Assembly (NCBI RefSeq): GCF_051860505.1
Contig: NZ_JBHYDX010000029.1
Location: forward strand, 1-64,000
DNA: 64,000 nucleotides
DNA from: Pannonibacter sp051860505
Lineage (GTDB): Bacteria; Pseudomonadota; Alphaproteobacteria; Rhizobiales; Stappiaceae
Direction of reading: 5' to 3'
Made by a program: the position numbers and the translations under genes. The notes below the pieces were generated by a model, which made no database searches, was not told where the DNA came from, and worked only from the letters and a program-made list of their open reading frames with translations. Below are positions 6,300 through 15,219 of the stretch, piece by piece (the stretch's first letter is position 1; every line of letters starts with the position of its first letter).

Positions 6300-8330
6300 A
6301 TGAGCGGTATCGATGGCGACAGCCCGGACGGCGTGACGGAACCCGGCGCGGACGAGATCCGTGATGATCTGACCCTCTCCATGTTTGGCGAAGCGCCAGC
6401 GCCTGCCGCCGCTCCTGCGGTGGTTGCCGAGGCAGCGCCCAAGGTTGCGGCCTATCGCGTCCTTGCCCGCAAGTACCGCCCCCAGACATTCGACGATCTC
6501 GTCGGCCAGGAGCCGATGGTCCAGACGCTGGAAAATGCGTTTGCAACGGGTCGTATAGCCCAGGCCTGGATGCTGACCGGTGTGCGTGGTGTCGGCAAGA
6601 CGACGACCGCACGCATTCTGGCGCGCGGCCTCAATTACGAGATCCCCGGCGAGGCTGACCGGCCGACGGTCAAGCTGACGCGCGAGGGCGTGCATTGCCG
6701 CTCGATCATGGAAGGCCGCCACGTCGATGTGATCGAGATGGACGCCGCCTCGCACACCGGCATCAACGACATCCGCGAGATCACCGATGCGGCGCGCTAC
6801 CGTCCGGCGACGGCGCGCTACAAGGTCTACATCATCGACGAAGTGCACATGCTGTCCAACGCGGCCTTCAACGGGCTGTTGAAGACGCTCGAAGAGCCGC
6901 CGGAGCATGTGAAGTTCATCTTCGCCACCACGGAAATCCGCAAGGTCCCGGTCACGGTCCTGTCCCGCTGCCAGCGCTTCGACCTGCGCCGCATCGAGCA
7001 GCCGAAGCTCGTCGGCCTGCTGCGCCGGATTTCCAATGCTGAAACGATCGACATTTCCGACGATGCGCTGACGCTGATCGCGCGTGCCGGCGAAGGCTCG
7101 GCGCGTGACAGCCTGTCGCTGCTGGACCAGGCCATCGCCCACGGTGCCGGTCACATCGACGCCGGCCAGGTGCGCGAGATGCTGGGGCTTGCCGACCGCG
7201 CCCGCGTCATCGACCTGTTCGGCCATGTCATGTCGGGCCGCATCGCCGAGGCGATGCAGGAACTGGCGCAGCAATACTCCATCGGCGCAGATCCCGCCGT
7301 CGTCCTGACCGATCTTGCGGACTTCACCCATCTCGTGACGCGCCTGAAGATCGTGCCGAAGGCGGGCGAGGAAGTCTCCGTCACCGAGACAGAGCGTCTG
7401 CGCGGCCGGGAGTTTGCCGAAAAACTGTCGATGCGGGCCCTGTCGCGCGCCTGGCAGATCCTGCTCAAGGGCATTTCCGAGGTTCAGGCCGCGCCGAAGC
7501 CGCTGGCCGCCGCCGACATGGTGCTCGTGCGCCTTGCCTATGCCGCCGATCTACCGGATCCGGAAGAAGCGCTGAAGCTGCTCCGCTCCGGCGCGCTTGG
7601 TGCCCTGCCGCAGGGGGCCTCTGCGCCGGGTGGCGGCCAGGGCGCTGGTCCTTCTGGCGCTGGTCCCTCTGGTGCAGGCTCTTCCGGAGGTGGCGCCATG
7701 GCCGTTGGCATGGGGTCTGGCCAGATGGGCCAGATGCCGCAGCCCTCAGGCGCGCCTGTCGCAGCGCTTTCCGGCGCACAGCCGCAGCCAGACGGGCGGC
7801 CACGTCTCGCATCCATTCAGGGCGGCATGACCCAGCCCGCCGTGGCACCGCAGCCGGCCCAGCCGCAGCGTGACATTCCGCCGGCCAGGCCAGCGATTGT
7901 CCTGCGCACCCTCGCTGATTGCGCTGCGCTCGCCTCCGAGAAGCGCGACATTCCGATGAAGGTCGCCATCGAGCGGCAGATGCGTCTGGTCAAGTTCGAT
8001 CAGGGGCACATCGAAATCCAGCCGACCCGCGACGCGGGGGCCGATGTCGCCGGTGAACTGGGCCGCAAGCTGACTGAATGGACCGGAACCCGCTGGATCG
8101 TCTCCGTCAGCCGCGAACAGGGCCGCCCGACGATCCATGAGGAACGCGAGGCGACCCAGGCGCAGCTCCTCTCCGATGCCAAGTCGCATCCGACCGTTGC
8201 CGCGCTCTTGTCGGAGTTTCCAGGCGCGCGCATCGTGGACGTCCGCGTCACCGCTGACGAGGACGAGGCAGACCTCGCCGATCCGCTGCTCAACGAAGCC
8301 CTCGGCACCGACGACAGCGACGATATCTGA
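6300..8330 (+). CDS. dnaX: DNA polymerase III subunit gamma/tau
   Basis: Clamp-loader ATPase of 676 residues. Residues about 55-280 are the AAA+ core with Walker A GVRGVGKTT near residue 95, Walker B IIDEVHML, the arginine-finger segment LSRCQRFDLRR, and sensor 2 GSARDSLSLLDQAI. A Gly/Ser/Pro low-complexity linker (about 440-480, with PSGAG repeats) separates the core from the C-terminal tau-like region that contacts the polymerase. The four-cysteine zinc module usual between Walker A and B is not present: only HCRSIMEGRH remains. The gene follows the SRP RNA directly. YbaB and RecR, common downstream neighbours, are replaced here by a YbjQ gene. Confidence 0.95.
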   Translation: MSGIDGDSPDGVTEPGADEIRDDLTLSMFGEAPAPAAAPAVVAEAAPKVAAYRVLARKYRPQTFDDLVGQEPMVQTLENAFATGRIAQAWMLTGVRGVGKTTTARILARGLNYEIPGEADRPTVKLTREGVHCRSIMEGRHVDVIEMDAASHTGINDIREITDAARYRPATARYKVYIIDEVHMLSNAAFNGLLKTLEEPPEHVKFIFATTEIRKVPVTVLSRCQRFDLRRIEQPKLVGLLRRISNAETIDISDDALTLIARAGEGSARDSLSLLDQAIAHGAGHIDAGQVREMLGLADRARVIDLFGHVMSGRIAEAMQELAQQYSIGADPAVVLTDLADFTHLVTRLKIVPKAGEEVSVTETERLRGREFAEKLSMRALSRAWQILLKGISEVQAAPKPLAAADMVLVRLAYAADLPDPEEALKLLRSGALGALPQGASAPGGGQGAGPSGAGPSGAGSSGGGAMAVGMGSGQMGQMPQPSGAPVAALSGAQPQPDGRPRLASIQGGMTQPAVAPQPAQPQRDIPPARPAIVLRTLADCAALASEKRDIPMKVAIERQMRLVKFDQGHIEIQPTRDAGADVAGELGRKLTEWTGTRWIVSVSREQGRPTIHEEREATQAQLLSDAKSHPTVAALLSEFPGARIVDVRVTADEDEADLADPLLNEALGTDDSDDI

Positions 8331-8405
8331 GCCGCGCCAGCGCCCGTGGCTTGCAATCGCCGCGCCGCATTCCCAGTTGCTCTTCGTCAATCGATGGAGG
8401 TCGGA

Positions 8406-8726
8406 ATGATCGTTACCACCACCAGCACCCTGCAGAACCGCGAGATTCTTGATTACAAGGGCCTCGTCACCGGGGAAGCCATTCTGGGTGCCAACATCTT
8501 CAAGGACCTCTTTGCCGGTATCCGCGACATCGTCGGCGGGCGCTCCGGTGCCTATGAGGCCGAGCTTGCCAAGGCACGCACGATTGCGCTCGAAGAAATG
8601 CAGCAGAATGCCGCGCGTCTGGGCGCCAACGCGGTGATCGGCGTCGATCTCGACTACGAGACCGTCGGCAATGGCGGCTCGATGTTGATGGTCACCGCAA
8701 CCGGAACCGCTGTTCTGGTGCGTTGA
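8406..8726 (+). CDS. YbjQ/UPF0145 family protein
   Basis: A 106-residue protein of the YbjQ (UPF0145, 'heavy-metal-binding domain') family. It shows the pattern TTTSTLQNREILDYKGLVTGE, then GANAVIGVDLDYE and MLMVTATGTAV. Members form small pentameric rings; the function and the metal-binding label are not well established. ATG 8406 is supported by GGAGGTCGG immediately upstream and by homologue length; the open frame extends 20 codons further upstream without family match. It is 76 bases after dnaX and may be co-transcribed. Confidence 0.88.
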   Translation: MIVTTTSTLQNREILDYKGLVTGEAILGANIFKDLFAGIRDIVGGRSGAYEAELAKARTIALEEMQQNAARLGANAVIGVDLDYETVGNGGSMLMVTATGTAVLVR

Positions 8727-8821
8727 TTCCTGCCTTGTCCGATACGCTCAAGCCACTGTGAGATGACGGTGACTGGCGTGCGCCCTATGGTCCGGTGATC
8801 ATTCATCGGGAGATTGCCACC

Positions 8822-9457
8822 ATGGTGCGCGCCACTGTTCTCGCTCTTGCTTTTGGCCTTGCCGTCCCCCTGCCGGCCAGCGCGGACACAGCGCTGTTCG
8901 CCGGCGGCTGTTTCTGGTGCGTCGAGGCGGACATGGACAAGGTGCCCGGCGTCACGGCCACCGTTTCCGGCTACGCCGGCGGCAGGACCGACAAGCCGAC
9001 CTACAAGACCTATGAGGACGGCGGCCACCGCGAGGTGGTCGAGGTCACGTTCGATCCGGCGAAGGTCAGTTATGGCGACCTCGTCGCCATCTTCCTGCGC
9101 ACTGTCGATGTGACAGATGCCGGTGGCCAGTTCTGCGACCGGGGCCATGGCTATTCAACCGCGATCCACGCGCTTGACGCGGCCCAGGAAAAGGCTGCCA
9201 AGGCGGAAATCGCCAAGGCCGAGAAGGTGTTGGGCCAGTCCATCGTGACCCCGGTCGAGGGCAAGGCCACGTTCTGGGCGGCCGAGGACTATCACCAGAA
9301 CTACTATCTCGGCGAGGACCGCACGCTGACCCGCTTCGGCTATGTCAAGCAGAGCGAAGCCTACAAGGGCTATCGCGGGGCCTGCGGCCGCGATGTCCAG
9401 GTCAAGCGGGTCTGGGGCAACGAAGCCTACAAGGGCCTCAGCAAGGCTGGTTCCTGA
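8822..9457 (+). CDS. msrA: Peptide-methionine (S)-S-oxide reductase, predicted exported
   Basis: Reduces methionine-S-sulfoxide in proteins. The protein has 211 residues with a signal peptide of about 21 (hydrophobic LALAFGLAVPLP ending in ASA), then the MsrA core beginning with GGCFWCVEADM, where Cys30 is the catalytic residue. Other family features are GYAGG, GGHREVVEV, QFCDRGHGYSTAI and AAEDYHQNY. GGGAG upstream favours ATG 8822 over 8795. Most MsrA enzymes are cytosolic, so the signal peptide points to repair of periplasmic proteins. No msrB follows; the next gene is convergent. Confidence 0.92.
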   Translation: MVRATVLALAFGLAVPLPASADTALFAGGCFWCVEADMDKVPGVTATVSGYAGGRTDKPTYKTYEDGGHREVVEVTFDPAKVSYGDLVAIFLRTVDVTDAGGQFCDRGHGYSTAIHALDAAQEKAAKAEIAKAEKVLGQSIVTPVEGKATFWAAEDYHQNYYLGEDRTLTRFGYVKQSEAYKGYRGACGRDVQVKRVWGNEAYKGLSKAGS

Positions 9458-9490
9458 CGCCGCCAGTGGTCCGGCGCCCGGCGCTTACCG

Positions 9491-11365
9491 TCAGACGCCC
9501 GCCTCGAACGCCTCGACCAGCTCGATAAACGCATCGCCATAGCGATCCAGCTTGGTCTGGCCGACGCCGGAGACGGCAAGCAGTTGCTCCGGTGTCACCG
9601 GCCGCGCATGCGCAATGCCGATCAGTGTGGCATCGGGAAACACCACATAGGGCGGCACTTCATTCTCCCGCGCAATCTGCGTCCTGAGCCGGCGCAGGCG
9701 CTCGAACAGCAGCCGCTCTTCCGCATCCAGATCATCCGCCAGCGTGGATGACCGCTCGCCGCGCGAGGACTTGAGGCTGGCGGCAGCGCGGTCGCGGCGC
9801 AGCAACACCTTGCGCTCGTTGCGGAAAACGGCGCGGGCTTCCTCGGTCAGCACCAGCGCGCCATAGCTGGCGTGATCGACCCCCACCAGACCCATCGCCA
9901 CAAGCTGCCGGGCCACCGACTGCCAGGTCTTCGGCGACAGGTCCTTGCCGATCCCGTAAACGGTCAGCTTGTCATGGCCGAAGCGGGTGATCTTCTCGTT
10001 GTCCTTGGCCAGCAGCACGTCGATGACATGCCCGGCGCCGAAGCGCTGGCCGGTGCGGTAGATCGCCGACATGAACTTAGAGGCAGCCTCCGTGCCGTCC
10101 CAGGTCTCCACCGGGGACAGGCAGGTGTCGCAGTTGCCGCAGGGCTTCGGGTACACCTCGCCGAAATGCGCCAGCAGCGCCTGCCGGCGGCAGCCGGCCG
10201 TTTCGCAAATGCCGAGCAGGGCGTTGAGCTTGGCGGTTTCCGCCCGCTTCACCTCATCCGGCGCGTCGCCCTCGGCGATCATCCGCCGGCGCTGCACCAT
10301 GTCGGCCATGCCATAGGCCATCCAGGCTTCGGCCGGGGCACCATCGCGGCCGGCGCGGCCGGTTTCCTGATAATAGGCCTCGACGGACGAGGGCAGATCC
10401 AGATGGGCTACGAACCGCACATCCGGCTTGTCGATGCCCATGCCGAAGGCCACCGTGGCGACGAGGACGAGGTTTTCCTCCAGGAGAAAAGCGTCCTGGT
10501 TCGCTTCCCGGATCTCCCGGTCGAGCCCGGCGTGATAGGGCAGGGCGCGGATGCCCTTGGAGGTCAGCCAGTCGGCGATATCCTCCACCTTTGCCCGCGA
10601 CAGGCAATAGACGATGCCGCTTTCGCCCTTGTGCCGCTTGAGGAAGTCGAGCAACTGCTGCCGCTGGTTGTCGCGCTCGACAATCTCGTAGCGGATGTTG
10701 GGCCGGTCAAAGGACGTCGTAAAAACATGAGCGTTTTCAAGCTTCAGGCGGATGCCGATGTCTTCGCGAGTGTGCGGATCGGCTGTCGCCGTCAGGGCGA
10801 CGCGCGGCACGCCGGGATAGCGCTCGGCAAGGCTCGCCAACTGCAGGTATTCCGGCCGGAAATCATGCCCCCACTGGCTGACGCAATGGGCCTCGTCGAT
10901 GGCGAACAGGGAAATCGGGATGCCTTCAAGCAGCCGTGAGAAGGAGGCCGTGGCCACCCTTTCCGGGGTCACATAGAGAAAATCCAGTGCTCCGGCGCGA
11001 CAATCTCCGACAATTTTTGTCTGTTCATCCGCGCTCATGGCGGAGTTAAGGGCTGCGGCCCGAACGCCGGCAGCTTTCAGCGCGCCGACCTGGTCCTTCA
11101 TAAGGGCGATCAGCGGCGAGATGACGATACCCGTGCCGGGTCGGCACAGCGCCGGGATCTGGAAGCACAGCGACTTGCCCGCACCGGTCGGGAACAGGAC
11201 GATCGCGTCCTCGCCGGCAATCAGTGCATCAACCACTTCCCGTTGCCGGCCCCGGAAGGAGGCGTAGCCGAAGACGTCGGCCAGAACCTTCGCCGGATCG
11301 CGGCGGGCGGCGGGCGTTGCGGGGGTGATGAAGGCGTCGGCTTGTCGAGCCTGAGGATGCGACAT
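9491..11365 (-). CDS. recQ: ATP-dependent DNA helicase RecQ
   Basis: A 624-residue 3'-5' superfamily 2 helicase of recombination and repair. In order: motif 0/I FGYASFRGRQREV and LFPTGAGKSLCFQ, motif II IDEAHCVSQWGHDFRPEY, motif III ALTATAD, motif V VATVAFGMGIDKPDVR and motif VI YQETGRAGRDG. The RecQ zinc region follows (CETAGCRRQALLAHFGE, CGNCDTC), then a winged helix, then a C-terminal HRDC domain (about residues 540-620). ATG 11365 is preferred to a TTG ten codons upstream. Downstream it converges on msrA. Confidence 0.94.
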   Translation of the reverse strand: MSHPQARQADAFITPATPAARRDPAKVLADVFGYASFRGRQREVVDALIAGEDAIVLFPTGAGKSLCFQIPALCRPGTGIVISPLIALMKDQVGALKAAGVRAAALNSAMSADEQTKIVGDCRAGALDFLYVTPERVATASFSRLLEGIPISLFAIDEAHCVSQWGHDFRPEYLQLASLAERYPGVPRVALTATADPHTREDIGIRLKLENAHVFTTSFDRPNIRYEIVERDNQRQQLLDFLKRHKGESGIVYCLSRAKVEDIADWLTSKGIRALPYHAGLDREIREANQDAFLLEENLVLVATVAFGMGIDKPDVRFVAHLDLPSSVEAYYQETGRAGRDGAPAEAWMAYGMADMVQRRRMIAEGDAPDEVKRAETAKLNALLGICETAGCRRQALLAHFGEVYPKPCGNCDTCLSPVETWDGTEAASKFMSAIYRTGQRFGAGHVIDVLLAKDNEKITRFGHDKLTVYGIGKDLSPKTWQSVARQLVAMGLVGVDHASYGALVLTEEARAVFRNERKVLLRRDRAAASLKSSRGERSSTLADDLDAEERLLFERLRRLRTQIARENEVPPYVVFPDATLIGIAHARPVTPEQLLAVSGVGQTKLDRYGDAFIELVEAFEAGV

Positions 11366-11483
11366 CTGCGGCGGTTTCCCTTGTCCGGCGCACAATCCCT
11401 TATTCGCGCGCGCCGGGCAATGACCGCCTGTGGATGACAGCTGAAAACGCGCCGAAAAACGCGCCGAAGCAGCAGTGCTTGCC

Positions 11484-11861
11484 TCAGCTCCAGAGCGGAC
11501 TGGTGAAAATGGCGACAGACGACGCGGTTGCCACCATCCAGGACAGCGAGCGCGGGGTCGCCCGGTCGGTCCAGTAGCAAAGGGTGTAGATGATCCGCAT
11601 CAGGACAAAGAGAATGGCAAGCTTGTCGATCCAGATCGGATCACCGCCCTGCCAGAGGCCGACACCAACGGCGACTGCAAACAGCGGAAAGGCCTCGAAC
11701 CCGTTCGCCTGAGCCCACTGGGCGCGGGCCCGGAATCCTTCGGCGAAATAGGCCGGATCGCGCGGGCGGGCATTTTCGAAGCCCTTCGACATCTTGGCGG
11801 GCAGCACGGAAAGCATGGGCAGGAAAGCAGCGACAAGAACGCACCAGAGGGCAATCGGCAA
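11484..11861 (-). CDS. MAPEG family membrane protein
   Basis: A 125-residue protein with four hydrophobic segments and the MAPEG (microsomal glutathione-transferase-like) pattern NARPRDPAYFAEGFRARAQWAQANGFEAFPLF, followed by LFVLMRIIYTLCYW. Bacterial members are of uncertain function; glutathione-dependent detoxification in the membrane is the family inference. The start is TTG at 11861, read as Met, with CAGGAG eight bases upstream. It sits alone and is divergent from the methyltransferase-like gene at 11955. Confidence 0.87.
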   Translation of the reverse strand: MPIALWCVLVAAFLPMLSVLPAKMSKGFENARPRDPAYFAEGFRARAQWAQANGFEAFPLFAVAVGVGLWQGGDPIWIDKLAILFVLMRIIYTLCYWTDRATPRSLSWMVATASSVAIFTSPLWS

Positions 11862-11954
11862 GGGAACGGCTCCTGAATGAAAACCGCTCGATGCGGCAGG
11901 GATGTGATTTGGCTATGTTGGTCATGATGCGCCGCACGTCAATGAAAGACGCCC

Positions 11955-12434
11955 ATGCAAGAACCTCCGCCGCACCGGATTTCCCGGCCAATCATTCCTC
12001 CGCCGGTTCAGGCCCTCGGCTGGGCGGTCGCCATGTGGCTGGTTGCCTGGGTCTGGCCGGAGCTGACTGTCAGGTTTCCGGGCCAGACCGTTTTGGCCGG
12101 TATTCTGGCAGCGAGCGGGCTTGGCATCGATCTTGTTTCGGTCGCCCGCTTCTTTCGCCAGCGCACCACCATTAACCCCTTTAAGCCCGAGGCCGCCAGC
12201 CACCTGGTCGTCTCCGGCCTGTACCGCTACACCCGCAATCCGATGTATTTCGGCATGCTGCTGGTGCTCTGCGGCTGGGCTGTCTGGCTCGGTCACTTGA
12301 TCGCTGCTGCCGGGCCCGTCCTCTTTGCAATCGTGTTGACCCGGCTCCAGATCCTGGCCGAAGAGGCCGCACTTGAAGCGCGGTTCGGACAGGAGTACCG
12401 CGACTACAAGGCCCGGGTGCGGCGCTGGATCTAG
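11955..12434 (+). CDS. Isoprenylcysteine carboxylmethyltransferase-family membrane protein
   Basis: A 159-residue integral membrane protein of the PEMT/ICMT superfamily. Two membrane hairpins are visible, and the conserved cofactor-binding region starts with LVVSGLYRYTRNPMYFG and ends with the EEAALEARFGQEYRDYKARVRRW signature. Bacterial relatives methylate lipids or small molecules, or have unknown substrates; protein prenylation is not expected here. The last four bases overlap the end of the convergent LysR gene. Confidence 0.88.
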   Translation: MQEPPPHRISRPIIPPPVQALGWAVAMWLVAWVWPELTVRFPGQTVLAGILAASGLGIDLVSVARFFRQRTTINPFKPEAASHLVVSGLYRYTRNPMYFGMLLVLCGWAVWLGHLIAAAGPVLFAIVLTRLQILAEEAALEARFGQEYRDYKARVRRWI

Positions 12435-13354
12435 CCGCCTGACCTTGCCTCCGGTGGTGATCCTGTATGCCGCTGCAGCACCTCGACGGCAAAGTCGATG
12501 AAGGCGCGGACTTTTGGGGGCACATGACGGCGGGAGGGGTAAAGGGCGTTGACCACAACGTCCGGCGTCGTCCAGTCCGCAAGCACCTGGGCCAGCCGCC
12601 CGGCGGCCAGGTCCTCCGCAACATAGGCGCGGGGAATAAGGCTGAGCCCGAAGCCGGATCGCAGCGCATCGCGAACGGCAAGGCTGGACGAGACCTGATA
12701 GCGGCCCTGGATCTTCTGGTTCACTACGTCGCCGCCGCGGTGGAAGGTCCAGGCATCCGCGTGACCCGACAGGGAGAAACGCACGCATTCGTGCTGGGCC
12801 AGATCCGCTGGTTCCCTTGGCTCGCCTGCCCGTGCCAGATAGGCGGGAGAGGCGCAAAGCACATGACACAGTGTGCCGACGCGGCGCGTGATCAGGGCGG
12901 CATCCTCTAGCTTCTGCCCGCCGCGCAGGGCAAGGTCAAACCCGTCGCGGACAAGATCAACCCGGCGGTCATTCAGGTCCAGGTCGAGCGAAATCCTGGG
13001 GTAGCGGTCAAGAAACTCTGGAATGCGTTCCGTAAGCAAGACGAGGCTGGAGGTCATGGGCGCACTGACCCGCAACCGGCCGGACGGCTCGGCGTTGAGG
13101 CTCGCAAGCTGGTCGCGGGCCTCCTCCAGCTCGTCAAGGGCGCGGCGGACCTGTTCCAGATAGAGGCTTCCCGCCTCCGTCAGGTGGAGGCGCCGAGTGG
13201 TGCGGTTGAAGAGGCGCGTTCCAAGATCGGCTTCCAGTTCACCTATGGCCTTGCTGGCCCCGGCCGGGGAAAGGCCAATGGCGCGGGCTGCGGCGGCAAA
13301 GCTGCCAAGATCGGCGATGGCCCGGAACAGGCGGAGGGTCGAGAGGCTTTCCAT
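12431..13354 (-). CDS. LysR family transcriptional regulator
   Basis: A 307-residue LysR regulator. The winged helix-turn-helix is at about residues 1-60 (LRLFRAIADLGSFAAAARAIGLSPAGASKAIGELE, then RLFNRTTRRLHLTEAG), followed by a LysR substrate-binding domain of the CrgA/DmlR subgroup. ATG 13354 gives the standard LysR length; the frame is open 13 codons further. It is divergent from a nitroreductase gene with 122 bases between the start codons, the classic arrangement for a LysR regulator and its target. Confidence 0.93.
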   Translation of the reverse strand: MESLSTLRLFRAIADLGSFAAAARAIGLSPAGASKAIGELEADLGTRLFNRTTRRLHLTEAGSLYLEQVRRALDELEEARDQLASLNAEPSGRLRVSAPMTSSLVLLTERIPEFLDRYPRISLDLDLNDRRVDLVRDGFDLALRGGQKLEDAALITRRVGTLCHVLCASPAYLARAGEPREPADLAQHECVRFSLSGHADAWTFHRGGDVVNQKIQGRYQVSSSLAVRDALRSGFGLSLIPRAYVAEDLAAGRLAQVLADWTTPDVVVNALYPSRRHVPPKVRAFIDFAVEVLQRHTGSPPEARSGG

Positions 13355-13367
13355 TGATGGAGTATTA

Positions 13368-13389
13368 TTCACTTTTCGTAATGAGTGAA
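13368..13389. promoter_or_regulatory. Candidate LysR operator between regulator and nitroreductase
   Basis: TTCACT and AGTGAA form perfect six-base arms with ten bases between them, only 14 bases upstream of the lysR start codon. The size and position fit an autoregulatory LysR site serving both divergent genes. Confidence 0.5.
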
Positions 13390-13476
13390 GCAAAAGTCAG
13401 GTGAATTATCGCCATGGTAGAGGTGGTCTATCTCCTTCCGGACAGCGCCGCACGGCGCAACTGAAAGGACAAAGCC

Positions 13477-14103
13477 ATGCAGATCCAGACGCCGGCCGTG
13501 ATCAAGGCCATCGAATCCCGTTCCTCGGTCAACTTCTTCCAGGCTGGCGAAATCCTTGAGGACGAGGCGATCCTCCGCCTTGTCGACCTTGCGGTGCGCG
13601 CACCGTCCGCCTTCAACCTGCAGAACTGGCGCTTCATCGCGGTCCGTTCGCCCGAGCAGAAGTCGCGATTGCGCGCCGTGTCGATGAACCAGGCCAAGAT
13701 CGAAGAGGCCGCCGTCACCTTCATCATGTGCGGCCAGTATCCGCGCAAGGGCTCGCTCCCGGCCCTTCTCGCCCCCAGTGTCGAGGCCGGTTTCATGCCG
13801 GCGGCCATGGCGGCAGACCTTTCACGGAATGCGGATGATTTCTACGCCAGCAGCGAACAGCTGGCGCGTGACGAGGCCGTTCGCTCTGCCAGCCTTGCGG
13901 GTGCCTTCCTGTTGCTGGCTGCCGAGGCGCATGGCCTTGGCGCCTGCCCGATGGTGGGGTTCGATGCCGAGGCACTGTCGGACGCTTTCGAACTGGATGC
14001 CGACGAAGTTCCGGTGATGCTGATCACGGTCGGGACTGCTCTCGATGGCAACTGGCCGCAGAAGTCGCGCCGCGCCGCCACGGCGGTTGCAAAGCTCGTC
14101 TGA
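13477..14103 (+). CDS. Nitroreductase family protein
   Basis: A 208-residue FMN-dependent oxidoreductase. The family features are ESRSSVNFF near the start, VRAPSAFNLQNWRFIAV (FMN phosphate contact), and AEAHGLGACPMVGF near the C-terminal third, followed by a short segment resembling PVMLITVGTA. Physiological substrates of this class are often quinones or unknown; nitro compounds are model substrates. AAAGGA precedes the ATG. It is probably controlled by the divergent LysR protein. The EamA gene starts 87 bases downstream and may be under separate control. Confidence 0.9.
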   Translation: MQIQTPAVIKAIESRSSVNFFQAGEILEDEAILRLVDLAVRAPSAFNLQNWRFIAVRSPEQKSRLRAVSMNQAKIEEAAVTFIMCGQYPRKGSLPALLAPSVEAGFMPAAMAADLSRNADDFYASSEQLARDEAVRSASLAGAFLLLAAEAHGLGACPMVGFDAEALSDAFELDADEVPVMLITVGTALDGNWPQKSRRAATAVAKLV

Positions 14104-14190
14104 GGCAATAGTCTCTCCTTCGGAGTGCAGGTGGTCTTCTCGCTCAGATGCCGGACCTCCTGCAATCCGGCCTTGTGATCGGATCAGGCC

Positions 14191-15144
14191 ATGAAACAGC
14201 TTTCCTTGCTGGCAACGATGCTGGCCCCGCTTGTGTGGGGCAGCAGCTATCTCGTCATAACCGAATTCCTCCCTCCGGACCGGCCCATGACCCTCGCCAT
14301 GTGGCGGGCGCTGCCGGCGGCGTTCCTGCTCCTGCTGATCGTCCGCACCCTGCCGCGCGGCATCTGGATCTGGCGCGTCACTGTGCTTGGGGCGTTGAAC
14401 TTCACTCTGTTCTGGACCTTGATGAACATCGGCGCCTACCGGCTGCCCGGCGGTGTTGCGGCAACGGTCGGTGCAATCCAGCCCCTCGTCGTTCTGGGTC
14501 TGTCGCGCCTGCTGCTGGGAACGCGGCTGACCGTGCTGGCTGCCGCCGCAGCGCTGATCGGCATCGTCGGCGTCGGTCTCCTCACCCTGAAGCCGCAGGC
14601 AGCGCTCGACAGTGTCGGTGTGGCGGCAGCCGTTGCAGCTGCAGTCTCAATGGCCTTCGGAACGGTGCTGACCCGGCTCTGGAAGCCGGATGTTTCTGCG
14701 CTGACCTTCACGGCGTGGCAGCTCACGGCAGGTGGACTGCTGCTTGTGCCGCTGGCCCTTTTGACCGAACCGGCCATGCCGACGCTGACCATGACCAACT
14801 GGGTTGCCTTTGCCTATTTCAGCTTCATCGGGGCCGGGCTGACCTATCTCCTGTGGTTCCGTGGCATCCAGCTGATGGGACCGACGGCAATTGCCCCGCT
14901 CGGCCTGCTTTCGCCTGCCATGGCCGTGGTGCTTGGCTGGGCCTGGCTGGACCAGTCGCTCGGGCCCTGGCAATTCGTAGGCATGGCGCTTGTCATCCTC
15001 AGCGTCCTGGCAGGCCAATGGGCCGGGATGGCAGCCGGGAAGGCGTCTGCTCTGAAACATCCTGAGGCCGTTCCTGTCGGCGATGGGGCGGCTTCGGCCG
15101 TCCCGGATGGACCGGTCACAGCGCGCCCGGCCGGTCTTGCTTGA
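14191..15144 (+). CDS. EamA/DMT family transporter
   Basis: A 317-residue inner-membrane protein with ten predicted hydrophobic segments arranged as two EamA repeats. The first starts at MLAPLVWGSSYLVITE (the family WGS motif) and the second near VAAAVAAAVSMAFGTVLTR. The last 30 residues are polar. Members export amino acids, metabolites or drugs; the substrate cannot be read from sequence. It is followed by the glycosyltransferase cluster after a 75-base gap, so a functional link to that cluster is possible but unproven. Confidence 0.88.
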   Translation: MKQLSLLATMLAPLVWGSSYLVITEFLPPDRPMTLAMWRALPAAFLLLLIVRTLPRGIWIWRVTVLGALNFTLFWTLMNIGAYRLPGGVAATVGAIQPLVVLGLSRLLLGTRLTVLAAAAALIGIVGVGLLTLKPQAALDSVGVAAAVAAAVSMAFGTVLTRLWKPDVSALTFTAWQLTAGGLLLVPLALLTEPAMPTLTMTNWVAFAYFSFIGAGLTYLLWFRGIQLMGPTAIAPLGLLSPAMAVVLGWAWLDQSLGPWQFVGMALVILSVLAGQWAGMAAGKASALKHPEAVPVGDGAASAVPDGPVTARPAGLA

Positions 15145-15219
15145 TGGCGCGAGGCGCTTGCAGCTGCGCACGGTGACAGGTAGTCAGGAGGAAACCCGGA
15201 AACAGACGGAGCCTTCGCG

